38,742 nt of DNA, taken from a virus. Positions 25,171-31,866 of the stretch are shown here, piece after piece (within the stretch, counting starts at the first letter, position 1; each line of letters starts with the position of its first letter). A program made the translations under genes and the position numbers. The stretch covers positions 1 to 38,742 of IMG/VR virus record IMGVR_UViG_3300035670_000592; one strand, given 5' to 3'. The notes below the pieces were generated by a model. The model worked only from the letters and a program-made list of their open reading frames with translations. It was not told the origin of the DNA and searched no databases.

Positions 25171-25508
25171 GCTTTGTCTACTGGCGCGAATAGCTCGCCT
25201 TCTTTAGGAGGCAAGTCAAAACGAATACCAGGAATGGGGCAAACGCCATCTTTACAGCTTCCTTCAATAGCGGCAAGAGCTTCTTTTTCTTCGTCCATCT
25301 CAAGAGCATGGATGAGAGTATTGAGGTACCACTTTGCCTTGCGAAGATCTTCTAGACCATTCTTCTTTTCGTAGCGCCATAAGTATTTCTGGCAATTGCC
25401 CTTAAGAAAACCACGAAAAGCTTCAGGAGACATACTGGCCTCCATTGCTTCAATACATTCAATTCCTCCACTTGTGTAGTGCGAAGGATTAACTGGATCA
25501 AAAGGCAT
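25167..25508 (-). CDS. DUF3310 family protein
   Basis: A 113-residue protein from ATG 25508 (GAGG about nine bases upstream, inside the end of thyX; the longer frame from 25604 is unlikely). The DUF3310 hallmark 'DPVNPSHYTSGGIECIEAME' is followed by 'GFLKGNCQKYLWRYEKKNG', 'DLRKAKWYLNTLI'. Members, sometimes called SaV-like or nucleotide kinase, are common in phages; their reaction is not firmly known. It overlaps thyX by eleven bases and converges on the HNH gene with a four-base overlap. Confidence 0.88.
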   Translation of the reverse strand: MPFDPVNPSHYTSGGIECIEAMEASMSPEAFRGFLKGNCQKYLWRYEKKNGLEDLRKAKWYLNTLIHALEMDEEKEALAAIEGSCKDGVCPIPGIRFDLPPKEGELFAPVDKA

Positions 25509-26217
25509 TTCCATTTTCCTCAAACGCTTGGAAAGCTTCCTTAAAGAGAGGACGGGCCAACGTGGCCATCGCCTGAGCATAGCACTGGATCTCCACCTGC
25601 GCATCGGGCTTGTCCCTTAAAGCAATGAAATGAAGCAATGCCTGGAGGCTGCAGGTCCATGTAAAAGTACTAAATGTCGACATTGGCATGATTCCACGAG
25701 CCTGCTCTTTGCTCACGCCTAGCGTCAGGAGGGCCCTGTAAGCCTGCTTTGCCTGCTCTAATGCCTTGGCATATTCGATCATCGCCACTTGGTTCATAGA
25801 GGGCTCTAGAGGGCCAGCAGACGCCTGCTTGTTGTTGTCGCTTTGACAGCGGAACTGGCGAGGCATGTAATACGTATCATCATCAGCTTCGCAATAGCGA
25901 AAGCTTTTTTCGTTCCAGCCAAGTTGATCATTGGCAAACGTGCCACCAATTACATGCTTCCACCATTGCCGACAAATAAACAACGGAGCTTTCACTTGCC
26001 ATTTTGTGACAACGCCCCTAAAGGGACTCGTGTGTTGATGCTTTACCAAATAGTTAAGAAGCCTCTGATCTTTATCAGTCCATTCAGAAGACGTTTGATC
26101 GAAAGATTGCCGCGCATCACAAACGATGTCAAGCGAAGTTCCCATCCAATCAATGAGCCGCACAAAGCTAATACCATCACAGAGGGGATCAATGGTCTGA
26201 AGGGCAGGGTGTGTCAT
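25498..26217 (-). CDS. thyX: FAD-dependent thymidylate synthase, variant motif
   Basis: A 239-residue protein. ThyX makes dTMP from dUMP using FAD and folate. Family marks: 'RLLNYLVKHQHTSPFRGVVT' (the H..H.SPF helix) and 'GWNEKSFRY' (the NE.S.RY half of the motif). The canonical RHR before it is replaced by 'RQWWKHVIGGTFANDQ', that is Lys-His and an insertion before 'GWNE'. A C-terminal 'FTWTCSLQALLHFIALR' matches the family's last helices. It lies with other nucleotide-metabolism genes and probably raises the thymidine supply for phage DNA. Confidence 0.87.
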   Translation of the reverse strand: MTHPALQTIDPLCDGISFVRLIDWMGTSLDIVCDARQSFDQTSSEWTDKDQRLLNYLVKHQHTSPFRGVVTKWQVKAPLFICRQWWKHVIGGTFANDQLGWNEKSFRYCEADDDTYYMPRQFRCQSDNNKQASAGPLEPSMNQVAMIEYAKALEQAKQAYRALLTLGVSKEQARGIMPMSTFSTFTWTCSLQALLHFIALRDKPDAQVEIQCYAQAMATLARPLFKEAFQAFEENGNAF

Positions 26218-26432
26218 TTGTCAGTTTTATTGGTGGGCCAAATCAGCATGCGAATGACAATGGCAATCAACACCCATTGCCAAAAGCCAAGCGCAAATCC
26301 TGGAACAATCCAGCTCACGCAAATGCTTAGCAGCCAAGAGCGCAGGCAAAGAAAGCCAAAGCCAACAAGGATTTCACCAATGGCCTTGCTAACGATCTTG
26401 AGCAGATCGTCGTGCATTGGAGATAAAGTCAT
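26214..26432 (-). CDS. Small integral membrane protein
   Basis: A 72-residue protein with two hydrophobic segments ('IVGFGFLCLRSWLLSICVSW' region and 'GFWQWVLIAIVIRMLIW'). Overlaps thyX by four bases and the upstream gene by 44. An internal ATG at 26417 is an alternative start. No function recognised; possible membrane or superinfection-related role, unproven. Confidence 0.6.
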   Translation of the reverse strand: MTLSPMHDDLLKIVSKAIGEILVGFGFLCLRSWLLSICVSWIVPGFALGFWQWVLIAIVIRMLIWPTNKTDK

Positions 26433-26733
26433 GAATCAGGAGAAAAGGGCGAAGCCTCTGGAAGCCAATGATAGACGCCACCTTGGTTTCTGCGTGCCAG
26501 ACAATGCGAGCTTTGCTTTGTCTTCCGTCTTTCACGATGGCAGCAATGGTGCCTAGCAAGCTCGTCGGCATCCATCCAGCAGCAGTGGGCTGCACGTACA
26601 CGACGGTTTGCCCAACTTCCCACATGTGGGACACTGGCGTCTTGGGGAGGGCCTTGAAGGAAGCCGTACCAAGCTTTTCGGCTTTCCTTCCATCGTCCAC
26701 AGGGTAAACAAACTGCTTGCCTTTTCGCTGCAT
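26389..26733 (-). CDS. Hypothetical protein with SH3-like beta pattern
   Basis: A 114-residue basic protein. The middle ('HMWEVGQTVVYVQPTAAGWM', then 'GTIAAIVKDG', 'KARIVWH') has the strand spacing of a small SH3-like barrel as in some KOW or chromo-like domains; this is by eye. It starts 30 bases from a divergent + strand gene. No catalytic motif. Confidence 0.6.
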   Translation of the reverse strand: MQRKGKQFVYPVDDGRKAEKLGTASFKALPKTPVSHMWEVGQTVVYVQPTAAGWMPTSLLGTIAAIVKDGRQSKARIVWHAETKVASIIGFQRLRPFLLIHDFISNARRSAQDR

Positions 26734-26763
26734 CGCTAGGCTAAAGCAAACGAAGGGAGTCCT

Positions 26764-27141
26764 ATGTCAAGAATGTTTTCCATTCCAGTAGCATTAAGCT
26801 ACAACGGACAAGATTACATTGCGACCATGGGGCCTTTTGAGCGGAGCATGGAAAGGGACTTTGCCCTTATTGCTAACAAAAAGGCATTGGACGAATGCAA
26901 CGACATTGAAAAGCTCAAGGAAGTGGCTTGGAATATGATGCAAGGCTGGAGCAATATGCAAGATGCCACTGCATCGCTTGTCAAAGAAAATCTTGAGCTG
27001 CGTCAAGCCATGCAAATGCAGCAAATGGACTTAGAAGCAGCAGATCAGCTTCTTGGCGAAGCTGGTGAAGCGATTAAGGCGTTCGCAGAACAGCAGCAAT
27101 CTTCTCAAGCCAGGCGATTTCTTTGGCCGTTTGGGAAGTAA
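26764..27141 (+). CDS. Hypothetical helical protein
   Basis: A 125-residue protein with a good ribosome binding site (gggag). The start is beta-like ('MSRMFSIPVALSYNGQDYIA'), the rest a long helix with heptads ('LVKENLELRQAMQMQQMDLE'), ending in 'RRFLWPFGK'. It is the only + strand gene inside a - strand block and overlaps the convergent nuclease gene by 68 bases. Unrecognised. Confidence 0.65.
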   Translation: MSRMFSIPVALSYNGQDYIATMGPFERSMERDFALIANKKALDECNDIEKLKEVAWNMMQGWSNMQDATASLVKENLELRQAMQMQQMDLEAADQLLGEAGEAIKAFAEQQQSSQARRFLWPFGK

Positions 27142-27436
27142 GCAAAAATACTTTCCAACCACAAAGCATGGCTAGGTTAAATTTTCTGGCGTCTCGTTCG
27201 TAGCCAGAGCCAGTAACATGACGGCCACGATTAAAAGTGCCGCCTTGTATTTCAATGAGAGAGCGAGAAGGAAGATGCGCAAAATCTGCTCTGTAACGCT
27301 TTGAACGCTTGCTTTTTGCATAGCGCTCTTGAAAATCAGCTTCCCAAGCCTCTACATCGCTGAATTCCCTGATTAATGGAAGGTCGGGATAGTGAGCTTG
27401 CCAAAGCCCGAGAAACTGATCTTCGAGAGCACTCAC
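27074..27436 (-). CDS. PD-(D/E)XK nuclease-like protein
   Basis: A 120-residue protein with a GTG start. The core 'YRADFAHLPSRSLIEIQGG' followed by 'TFNRGRHVTGSGYERDARK' and 'NLAMLCGWKVFLLT' has the layout of Vsr/DUF559-like phage endonucleases: Asp51, Glu62, then Gln64 where Glu or Lys is usual, and the 'CGWKVF' strand. It may resolve branched DNA or degrade host DNA. Three bases after the dcd-like stop, so probably co-transcribed. Confidence 0.7.
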   Translation of the reverse strand: MSALEDQFLGLWQAHYPDLPLIREFSDVEAWEADFQERYAKSKRSKRYRADFAHLPSRSLIEIQGGTFNRGRHVTGSGYERDARKFNLAMLCGWKVFLLTSQTAKEIAWLEKIAAVLRTP

Positions 27437-27439
27437 AAG

Positions 27440-28027
27440 CTACACGGCAGCAAAGGCCACTTTAGCCTGCTGATTCTGGTATTTGCCATCGCCATAGGCG
27501 CTGGCCACATCACCATCAAGCTTGTAGAAGGTGATTTGCACTATCCCTTCATTTGCATAGATGCGAGCCGGAAAAGCCAAGGGATTGACAATACAAATAG
27601 TGAGATAGCCAGACCAGCCAGGCTCAATTGGCGTAACGTTAATGATTGTGCCTTGGCGAGCATACGTTGACTTCCCATCTGTGATGCCCATTACATTGTT
27701 AGGCATCGAGATGCGTTCAAGGCTAACGCCTAAAGCATAGGAAAAAGGCGGAAGCACGAAGAAAGTGGAGCCATTTTCTTGACGAGGCGTTTGCTCCTCC
27801 ATCAGCTCCGTGTCAAAATTCTTCACATCAAGAGGAAAATCTTTGCTCACGCCATTGTCAATGACCATAAAGCCTTCGGGAGAAAGGCGAAGGTCATAGC
27901 CAGCATGAGACAGGCCGTAAGACAATGCTTTTGTTCCATTGTCTAGCTCGCGGCGTTTTTCTCCAATGAAGGGGAAAATAATGTCGTTTTCAGCGAGAAT
28001 GCTGATTTGCTTGTCGTTAAGCAGCAT
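27440..28027 (-). CDS. dCTP deaminase-like protein lacking the catalytic Glu
   Basis: A 195-residue protein of the Dcd/dUTPase superfamily. 'SHAGYDLRLSPEGF' (entry), 'GKSTYARQGTIINVTPIEPG' (Ser120 and Arg124 correspond to Ser111 and Arg115 of E. coli Dcd), 'WSGYLTICIVNP' and 'YANEGIVQITFYKL' are in order. The base-activating Glu of Dcd (Glu138 in E. coli, within 'LE') is replaced by Cys145. So deamination is uncertain; the protein may be a dUTPase-like or regulatory relative, or a defective copy. Start ATG 28027 is three to eight bases after a terminator-like hairpin. Confidence 0.75.
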   Translation of the reverse strand: MLLNDKQISILAENDIIFPFIGEKRRELDNGTKALSYGLSHAGYDLRLSPEGFMVIDNGVSKDFPLDVKNFDTELMEEQTPRQENGSTFFVLPPFSYALGVSLERISMPNNVMGITDGKSTYARQGTIINVTPIEPGWSGYLTICIVNPLAFPARIYANEGIVQITFYKLDGDVASAYGDGKYQNQQAKVAFAAV

Positions 28028-28029
28028 GA

Positions 28030-28052
28030 AAGAAAAGGGGCGTTGCCGCCCC
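28030..28052 (-). terminator. Terminator-like hairpin before the dCTP deaminase-like gene
   Basis: Reading the - strand: ggggcg / cgcccc with a gcaa loop, followed by ttttcttt. It lies after the upstream gene at 28090 and ends directly at the ATG (28027) of the next, so no Shine-Dalgarno site fits between. Confidence 0.75.
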
Positions 28053-28089
28053 TAAGAAACAACAATCGAGAAGGCTTCAGAAGAGAGGA

Positions 28090-28371
28090 TCAGAAAAGAT
28101 CATCGCTGGAAGACGATGCGAAGCTGCTGCCTGCAGTTTCGCCATTCTGCCAGAAGGAAGAATAAGCCTTAGGGCTATTCTCCATCTTGTTGACAGTCAC
28201 TTGCCCTTTAAAATGAGGAGCAGTGTCCTTATCGCGCTTGTCGTTGTTCCACAGTGCCACGCGGAAGGAATAATTTCCTTGTGCATTGGGACCAGCTTTT
28301 TTGGCTGCATTCAGAATGTCGGGGGTGAGATCGACAGTACCGCTGAAAACGGGAAGATTGCCAGAGGGCAT
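28090..28371 (-). CDS. Possible single-strand DNA binding accessory protein
   Basis: A 93-residue protein with a beta-type body ('NYSFRVALWNNDKRDKDTAP', 'FKGQVTVNK') and an unstructured Ser-rich end finishing in 'SSSSDDLF'. The ending resembles the acidic tip of bacterial SSB (DDxxF) used to recruit partner enzymes. The body also has the basic and aromatic mixture of a small OB-like fold. It stands among recombination genes. This is a lead, not a proven assignment; the start has GAGGAA upstream. Confidence 0.6.
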   Translation of the reverse strand: MPSGNLPVFSGTVDLTPDILNAAKKAGPNAQGNYSFRVALWNNDKRDKDTAPHFKGQVTVNKMENSPKAYSSFWQNGETAGSSFASSSSDDLF

Positions 28372-28442
28372 GTAGTGTTCCTCAGAAGGAGAGTGGTTGG
28401 CCCTGGAGGGGCTCTAGAAGCATAGCGGGAATGGACTGAGAG

Positions 28443-29207
28443 TCAAGCTCCACGGTCCATAGAAATGGTTAAGGGGCGCCCGCCGGGGTAATGTTCAAAA
28501 AAGTATTGCTGAGTCTTCTGCGTCATAATGCCTGCCTGCATGGCAAGATCAGCGCCATCAAGGCTCACGATTTGAGCTTCTTGCCCTTCGTCCGTATCAG
28601 GGTCGTAAATGGCAATGGCACAATGCGCTTCATTGATTTCGATGTCATACATCTGCTCAATGGCTTGTGCATAGGCACCAAGTTGCATGCGATAGTCGCC
28701 TAGCTGCGTATCAGGCTTTTGTTTGAAGCTCGTCTTCCAATCGAGCAAAGCAATGTTGCCATTGCCCATGGTTGCAAGCATGTCGAAGGTGCCTGAATAG
28801 CCAGTTTCAGTGGAGGGGCAATACCAAGCGATGGCACTTTCCACCAAGAGAGGACTGGCTACTGTCGTGAGAAAATTGGCAATGCTGTCGAAATAAGGAA
28901 CAAACAATGGATGGGAGTCAAGGTGGCAGTTAATGTCCTCGCCGTTCCAGAAATCCTCTAGAACGCCATGGAGCCAATTGCCACGTTCTACGGCAGAGCG
29001 CGTGCGACGATTTGCTTCTTCATCGCCTACTTTCTTGCGCCAGTTCATGAGCGCTGCAATTTTGCCAGGCGGCGAACACGCGCTCGCAATAGTCGTCACA
29101 GAGGGCAAAACAATGCCTTCTGGGGCATTTGGAAAATCGTTTAAGACGTAATTTCGCTTGCCATTCAAGGAAATCCTATTTGGAGAGTAATGCTTTAGGC
29201 GATTCAT
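28443..29207 (-). CDS. RecB/Cas4-like PD-(D/E)XK exonuclease
   Basis: A 254-residue protein from ATG 29207 (a TTG five codons upstream overlaps the HNH stop). Motifs in order: 'GNWLHGVLEDF' (His80, Glu84), 'TGYSGTFDML' (Asp142), 'LLDWKTS' (Asp156, Lys158), 'QLGAYA' (Gln175, Tyr179). This is the layout of RecB-like/Cas4-like phage exonucleases. It would resect double-strand ends for the annealing protein encoded upstream. The first 20 residues ('RLKHYSPNRISLNGKRNY') recur, diverged, at the start of the neighbouring HNH protein. Confidence 0.85.
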   Translation of the reverse strand: MNRLKHYSPNRISLNGKRNYVLNDFPNAPEGIVLPSVTTIASACSPPGKIAALMNWRKKVGDEEANRRTRSAVERGNWLHGVLEDFWNGEDINCHLDSHPLFVPYFDSIANFLTTVASPLLVESAIAWYCPSTETGYSGTFDMLATMGNGNIALLDWKTSFKQKPDTQLGDYRMQLGAYAQAIEQMYDIEINEAHCAIAIYDPDTDEGQEAQIVSLDGADLAMQAGIMTQKTQQYFFEHYPGGRPLTISMDRGA

Positions 29208-29218
29208 TTGTGGAAGAT

Positions 29219-29929
29219 TCAAGGTTTTGAATTAAAAAGCTCATCCAAAGTCCTTCCTTTCTTGATTAAGGAATGAATGGCGTAGCGCTCAACAGACAAC
29301 TCACGAGCCCACGCTGATATACATTTTGTTTCTCCGTTAAAGGTGACAAGAATGGAACTTCGCCTGTTCTCTGCTTGTTCTTCTCGCGTTGACCATTTGC
29401 AATTATCTGGAGAGTAATCCCCGTTGTAATCAATCCTGTCCAAGGATTTACCGACTGGCCTTTCTCCCATGTCAGCCAAAAACTGCTCAAATCCACCCTC
29501 AAGCCAAGACTCGCAAATCTTAATTCCACGCCCGCCATAATTCTCGTAAGCATGAGCGTTTGGGTTTAAGACGCGGGCCTTCATTGATATGTAAGACGTA
29601 TAAGTCCTGTCTGATTTATTGTTTTTACGATTACTCCTCCTTCCGTGCTTTGTGTGGTTTTCGCGGTTGTAACAACCACAAGAAATAATATTGCCAGATC
29701 TTAGCGCGGTTCCGCGTACAATCTTAATTGCACCGCATTCGCACTGGCAATTCCATGCAGCGAAATTGTTTAAGCTTTCAGATCGACTCAAGACTGTTAA
29801 GCGACCAAAAACTTGACCGCTCAAATCCCATTTAGGAGACCAGCCCACTTTTACTCCAAGCAAAACACAAGCATAGCGCTTCTTGTTGATCTGAAGCCGA
29901 TTGGGCTCGTAGCGGGCGAGAGAAGGCAT
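29219..29929 (-). CDS. HNH homing-type endonuclease fused to an exonuclease N-terminal fragment
   Basis: A 236-residue protein from ATG 29929; GTG 29965 would give 248. The nuclease part starts near 'WDLSGQVFGRLTVLSR', continues with a zinc-like 'CQCECG' and 'SCGCYN' pair, then 'YISMKARVLNPNAHAYENYG' and 'SLDRIDYNGDYSPDNCKW', typical of free-standing and intron-borne phage HNH proteins. Residues before it ('SLARYEPNRLQINKKRYACV') look like the start of the neighbouring exonuclease, with about 8 of 17 positions identical. The gene sits directly upstream of that exonuclease. Likely a mobile cassette that carried part of its original target. Confidence 0.8.
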   Translation of the reverse strand: MPSLARYEPNRLQINKKRYACVLLGVKVGWSPKWDLSGQVFGRLTVLSRSESLNNFAAWNCQCECGAIKIVRGTALRSGNIISCGCYNRENHTKHGRRSNRKNNKSDRTYTSYISMKARVLNPNAHAYENYGGRGIKICESWLEGGFEQFLADMGERPVGKSLDRIDYNGDYSPDNCKWSTREEQAENRRSSILVTFNGETKCISAWARELSVERYAIHSLIKKGRTLDELFNSKP

Positions 29930-29966
29930 CGAAAGTTTGATGAGACATAGATCGTAACAGGCCACT

Positions 29967-30005
29967 ATTTCTCGTTCATGACAATTGGCTCATTTCTCGT
30001 TCATG
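29967..30005 (-). repeat. 14-base direct repeat flanking the HNH insertion
   Basis: atttctcgttcatg occurs at 29967-29980 and 29992-30005. On the - strand both copies read the codons ATG AAC GAG AAA followed by a stop (TGA in the real gene end, TAG in the copy), that is 'MNEK-stop'. So the 3' end of the 107-residue gene is duplicated just before the HNH gene. Confidence 0.8.
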
Positions 30006-30313
30006 TCCCAAAAGTATTCGCAGCCTTCTTCCGTATAAGGCGGCGTTGCAAGATAAGATTGCCAGCGACTAGCGGGCGCCATATAGCGCCAACAATCTTC
30101 CTTGACAGGGCATTCATTGCCCTGACACATTGCATGATCGGCCATGAGAATAGTGCGTGCAGTTTGAGAAAGAAAAGTTCGATCAGCAACAGGACAGTCA
30201 GCAACAGCAAGCAGCATTGCAGCAATGCGTTTGTCACTGCTAAGCGTATCCTCAGGGAAGCTCCAGAATGCTTCATGACAGGCATCAATCAGAGAGCGAC
30301 GATTCGTCAACAT
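29990..30313 (-). CDS. Cys-rich hypothetical phage protein
   Basis: A 107-residue protein. Its C-terminal half has a regular Cys pattern ('MCQGNECPVKEDCWRYM', later 'EEGCEYFWD'), which resembles a small metal-binding phage family with 'CxxxxCp...C.ry' and a distal Cys. The N-terminal half is helical. Function unknown; the pattern could bind Zn or an Fe-S cluster. Its start overlaps the preceding gene's end by 29 bases. Confidence 0.65.
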   Translation of the reverse strand: MLTNRRSLIDACHEAFWSFPEDTLSSDKRIAAMLLAVADCPVADRTFLSQTARTILMADHAMCQGNECPVKEDCWRYMAPASRWQSYLATPPYTEEGCEYFWDMNEK

Positions 30314-30557
30314 TTTTGAAGCGCTCAGAGCCAGTGATTAGTGCTTGTTTATGTTCTTCAACGTAGCCCTCAAAAGCTTCAATAATGTTACTTTCAAAGA
30401 AGCCACATCCCAGCAAATAAGCAGCAAAATCTTCAACAATTTCATCAGCAACTGACCTGTAGCTCACCACTTCAATTTCAAACAGAGGGCCACCGTAACG
30501 GTCGAACATTGCATGCTTCCATGAGTGTTTCCATGGAGGAACAGAAGAGCTGGTCAT
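30285..30557 (-). CDS. Hypothetical protein
   Basis: A 90-residue acidic, helical protein. ATG 30557 overlaps the stop of a small membrane gene (ATGA), favouring this start, although an internal ATG at 30509 has a better ribosome binding site (ggaag). Seen: 'EIVEDFAAYLLGCGFFESNI' then 'AFEGYVEEHKQALI'. Unrecognised. Confidence 0.6.
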   Translation of the reverse strand: MTSSSVPPWKHSWKHAMFDRYGGPLFEIEVVSYRSVADEIVEDFAAYLLGCGFFESNIIEAFEGYVEEHKQALITGSERFKNVDESSLSD

Positions 30558-30691
30558 GGCAGGATTATGCTCCCGATGAAAAGAACGAGGGCTGTCATTG
30601 CAAGAACAACAAAGCTGATCAGTAAGAACAAGCCAAGAGGGTCATTAGCCAAAGAGGCTGGAAGGAAGGCTAGTAAGAGGGGCATCGTCAT
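30554..30691 (-). CDS. Small membrane protein, 45 residues
   Basis: Almost the whole chain is hydrophobic, with an N-terminal 'MPLLLAFLPASLAND' and a second helix 'GLFLLISFVVLAMTALVLFI' ending 'GSIILP'. The first part looks like a short signal or anchor helix. The stop overlaps the next ATG (ATGA), which supports a real gene. Function not known. Confidence 0.6.
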   Translation of the reverse strand: MTMPLLLAFLPASLANDPLGLFLLISFVVLAMTALVLFIGSIILP

Positions 30692-30708
30692 CAAGGCAAA
30701 TTGTTCCA

Positions 30709-30732
30709 GCAAAGGCCCGCGCGAAGCGGGCC
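30709..30732 (-). terminator. Terminator after the annealing protein gene
   Basis: On the - strand ggcccgc / gcgggcc (loop ttcgc) followed by ttt. It lies between the end of the annealing protein gene (30743) and the small membrane protein gene. The T run is short, so strength is uncertain. Confidence 0.6.
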
Positions 30733-30742
30733 GCTGCTAGAT

Positions 30743-31693
30743 CTATTGCTTTTTTGCGACAAAAGCTTTTATGGCTTCCACCATTGCTTCTGCATTGTCG
30801 CAAGCGCGAATCAAGTCGATTTCCTTGGTCATTTCCGTTTTGGTGATGACCATCTGCTCCTCCTTGGCCCATAGCGTGAGCATGGCTGCTGCCACGTTGC
30901 CAAACTGCTGCCACGTTTTTACTTCCGTGGCACGGGACAAACCAATAGTCTCCAGAGCAGCCTTGCCAAGAGCCATGCTTGCCCTTTCGTCTACATAGCC
31001 AAAGGGATTGGCCTTGCAAATGGTGGTCAGGGAAGCCTTGGCATCAAAGGCGTCTGCGTCATCGGCGGCAGGAGCTGGCGCTGCTCCAGAAGCTTCAGAA
31101 GCTGCTTTAGCTGCCGCTGGCGCCTTGCTTGTCCGCGCAGCTTGCTTCGGAGCTTCCTGTTGGAGCGGGAGTTTGGGCGTTCCTTTTTCATCTTCCTTAG
31201 GGATGTCTTCGCCTGCATAGAGACGCAAGCCAAGACCAGTGAAAGTGGCAATTGCCTTAACGGCAGCACGCTGACAGTTGTCAGAGATGGCGCGACCATC
31301 CAGCTCCTTAATGGAGGCATGCTTCCTGTCCATGATCGGGAAGATCAATGCGACAGTGCGACGGCAGCCGTCAGTGAGATAGGGGCGGAGATAGTAGGCG
31401 CCTGGTGTGCCAAACACCACTTCCCCAATGGTCTTCTCTTCAAAAGCCACAAAATACGTCGGGAAATGCTCCTTCAGATAGCGATAGGCAAAAGGCCAGG
31501 ACAAATAGGAAAGCCCTTTGTAGTCCTTCTCGATGTGAGGGCCAATGTCAGGCGTGTCGTAAGCAGCCTTAAACGCTTCAGCACTAATCTCCAGCGGAGA
31601 AAAGATGCCGTTGTAACGGTCCATTGCAGCTTGTTGAGCAGGGTCCATGGAAGAAAAATCAGAAGGGGAATAGAGCATAAAGGAATGGTTCAT
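30743..31693 (-). CDS. Single-strand annealing protein, Sak3/DUF1071-like
   Basis: A 316-residue protein. 'YKGLSYLSWPFAYRYLKEHF' near residues 58-77 and 'KAIATFTGLGLRLYAGEDIP' near 145-165 match the DUF1071 (SSAP Sak3) family ('YLsW..A...' and 'KaiA..GLGl.iYaGEDLP'). An Ala/Pro-rich linker follows (about 185-215), then a helical end. It would anneal complementary strands during phage recombination, with the RecB-like exonuclease as the resection partner downstream in the same operon. The ATG overlaps the previous stop (ATGA). Confidence 0.85.
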   Translation of the reverse strand: MNHSFMLYSPSDFSSMDPAQQAAMDRYNGIFSPLEISAEAFKAAYDTPDIGPHIEKDYKGLSYLSWPFAYRYLKEHFPTYFVAFEEKTIGEVVFGTPGAYYLRPYLTDGCRRTVALIFPIMDRKHASIKELDGRAISDNCQRAAVKAIATFTGLGLRLYAGEDIPKEDEKGTPKLPLQQEAPKQAARTSKAPAAAKAASEASGAAPAPAADDADAFDAKASLTTICKANPFGYVDERASMALGKAALETIGLSRATEVKTWQQFGNVAAAMLTLWAKEEQMVITKTEMTKEIDLIRACDNAEAMVEAIKAFVAKKQ

Positions 31694-31866
31694 TCTTCTG
31701 GGAATGCAAGTCCAAGAGTTACGGCATAGCCCTCCTCGTTGAAATCAATTACAACGGCATCAATTGCAATGCCAGTGTCCTCAAGGAACATATCCAAGCA
31801 CGCGACAAGTTCTTTATCGAGATCTTGCATGCGCGCATTGAGCTGACTGGTGGTGAGTTCAATCAT
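31690..31866 (-). CDS. Small hypothetical protein
   Basis: 58 residues from ATG 31866, which overlaps the previous stop (ATGA). One helix ('LNARMQDLDKELVACLDMFL') and a beta hairpin ('IDAVVIDFNEEGYAVTLGLA'). Overlaps the annealing protein start by four bases. Unrecognised; probably translated by coupling. Confidence 0.6.
   Translation of the reverse strand: MIELTTSQLNARMQDLDKELVACLDMFLEDTGIAIDAVVIDFNEEGYAVTLGLAFPEE

Noticed and set aside
25843-26556. 237-residue frame on the + strand opposite thyX
   Set aside because: Shadow of thyX and its neighbours on the - strand, which have clear motifs and overlaps.
30525-30740. 71-residue + strand frame
   Set aside because: Antisense to the small membrane protein, which is tied to its neighbour by an ATGA overlap.
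31142-31729. 195-residue frame on the + strand
   Set aside because: Antisense to the annealing protein gene with its strong DUF1071 motifs.
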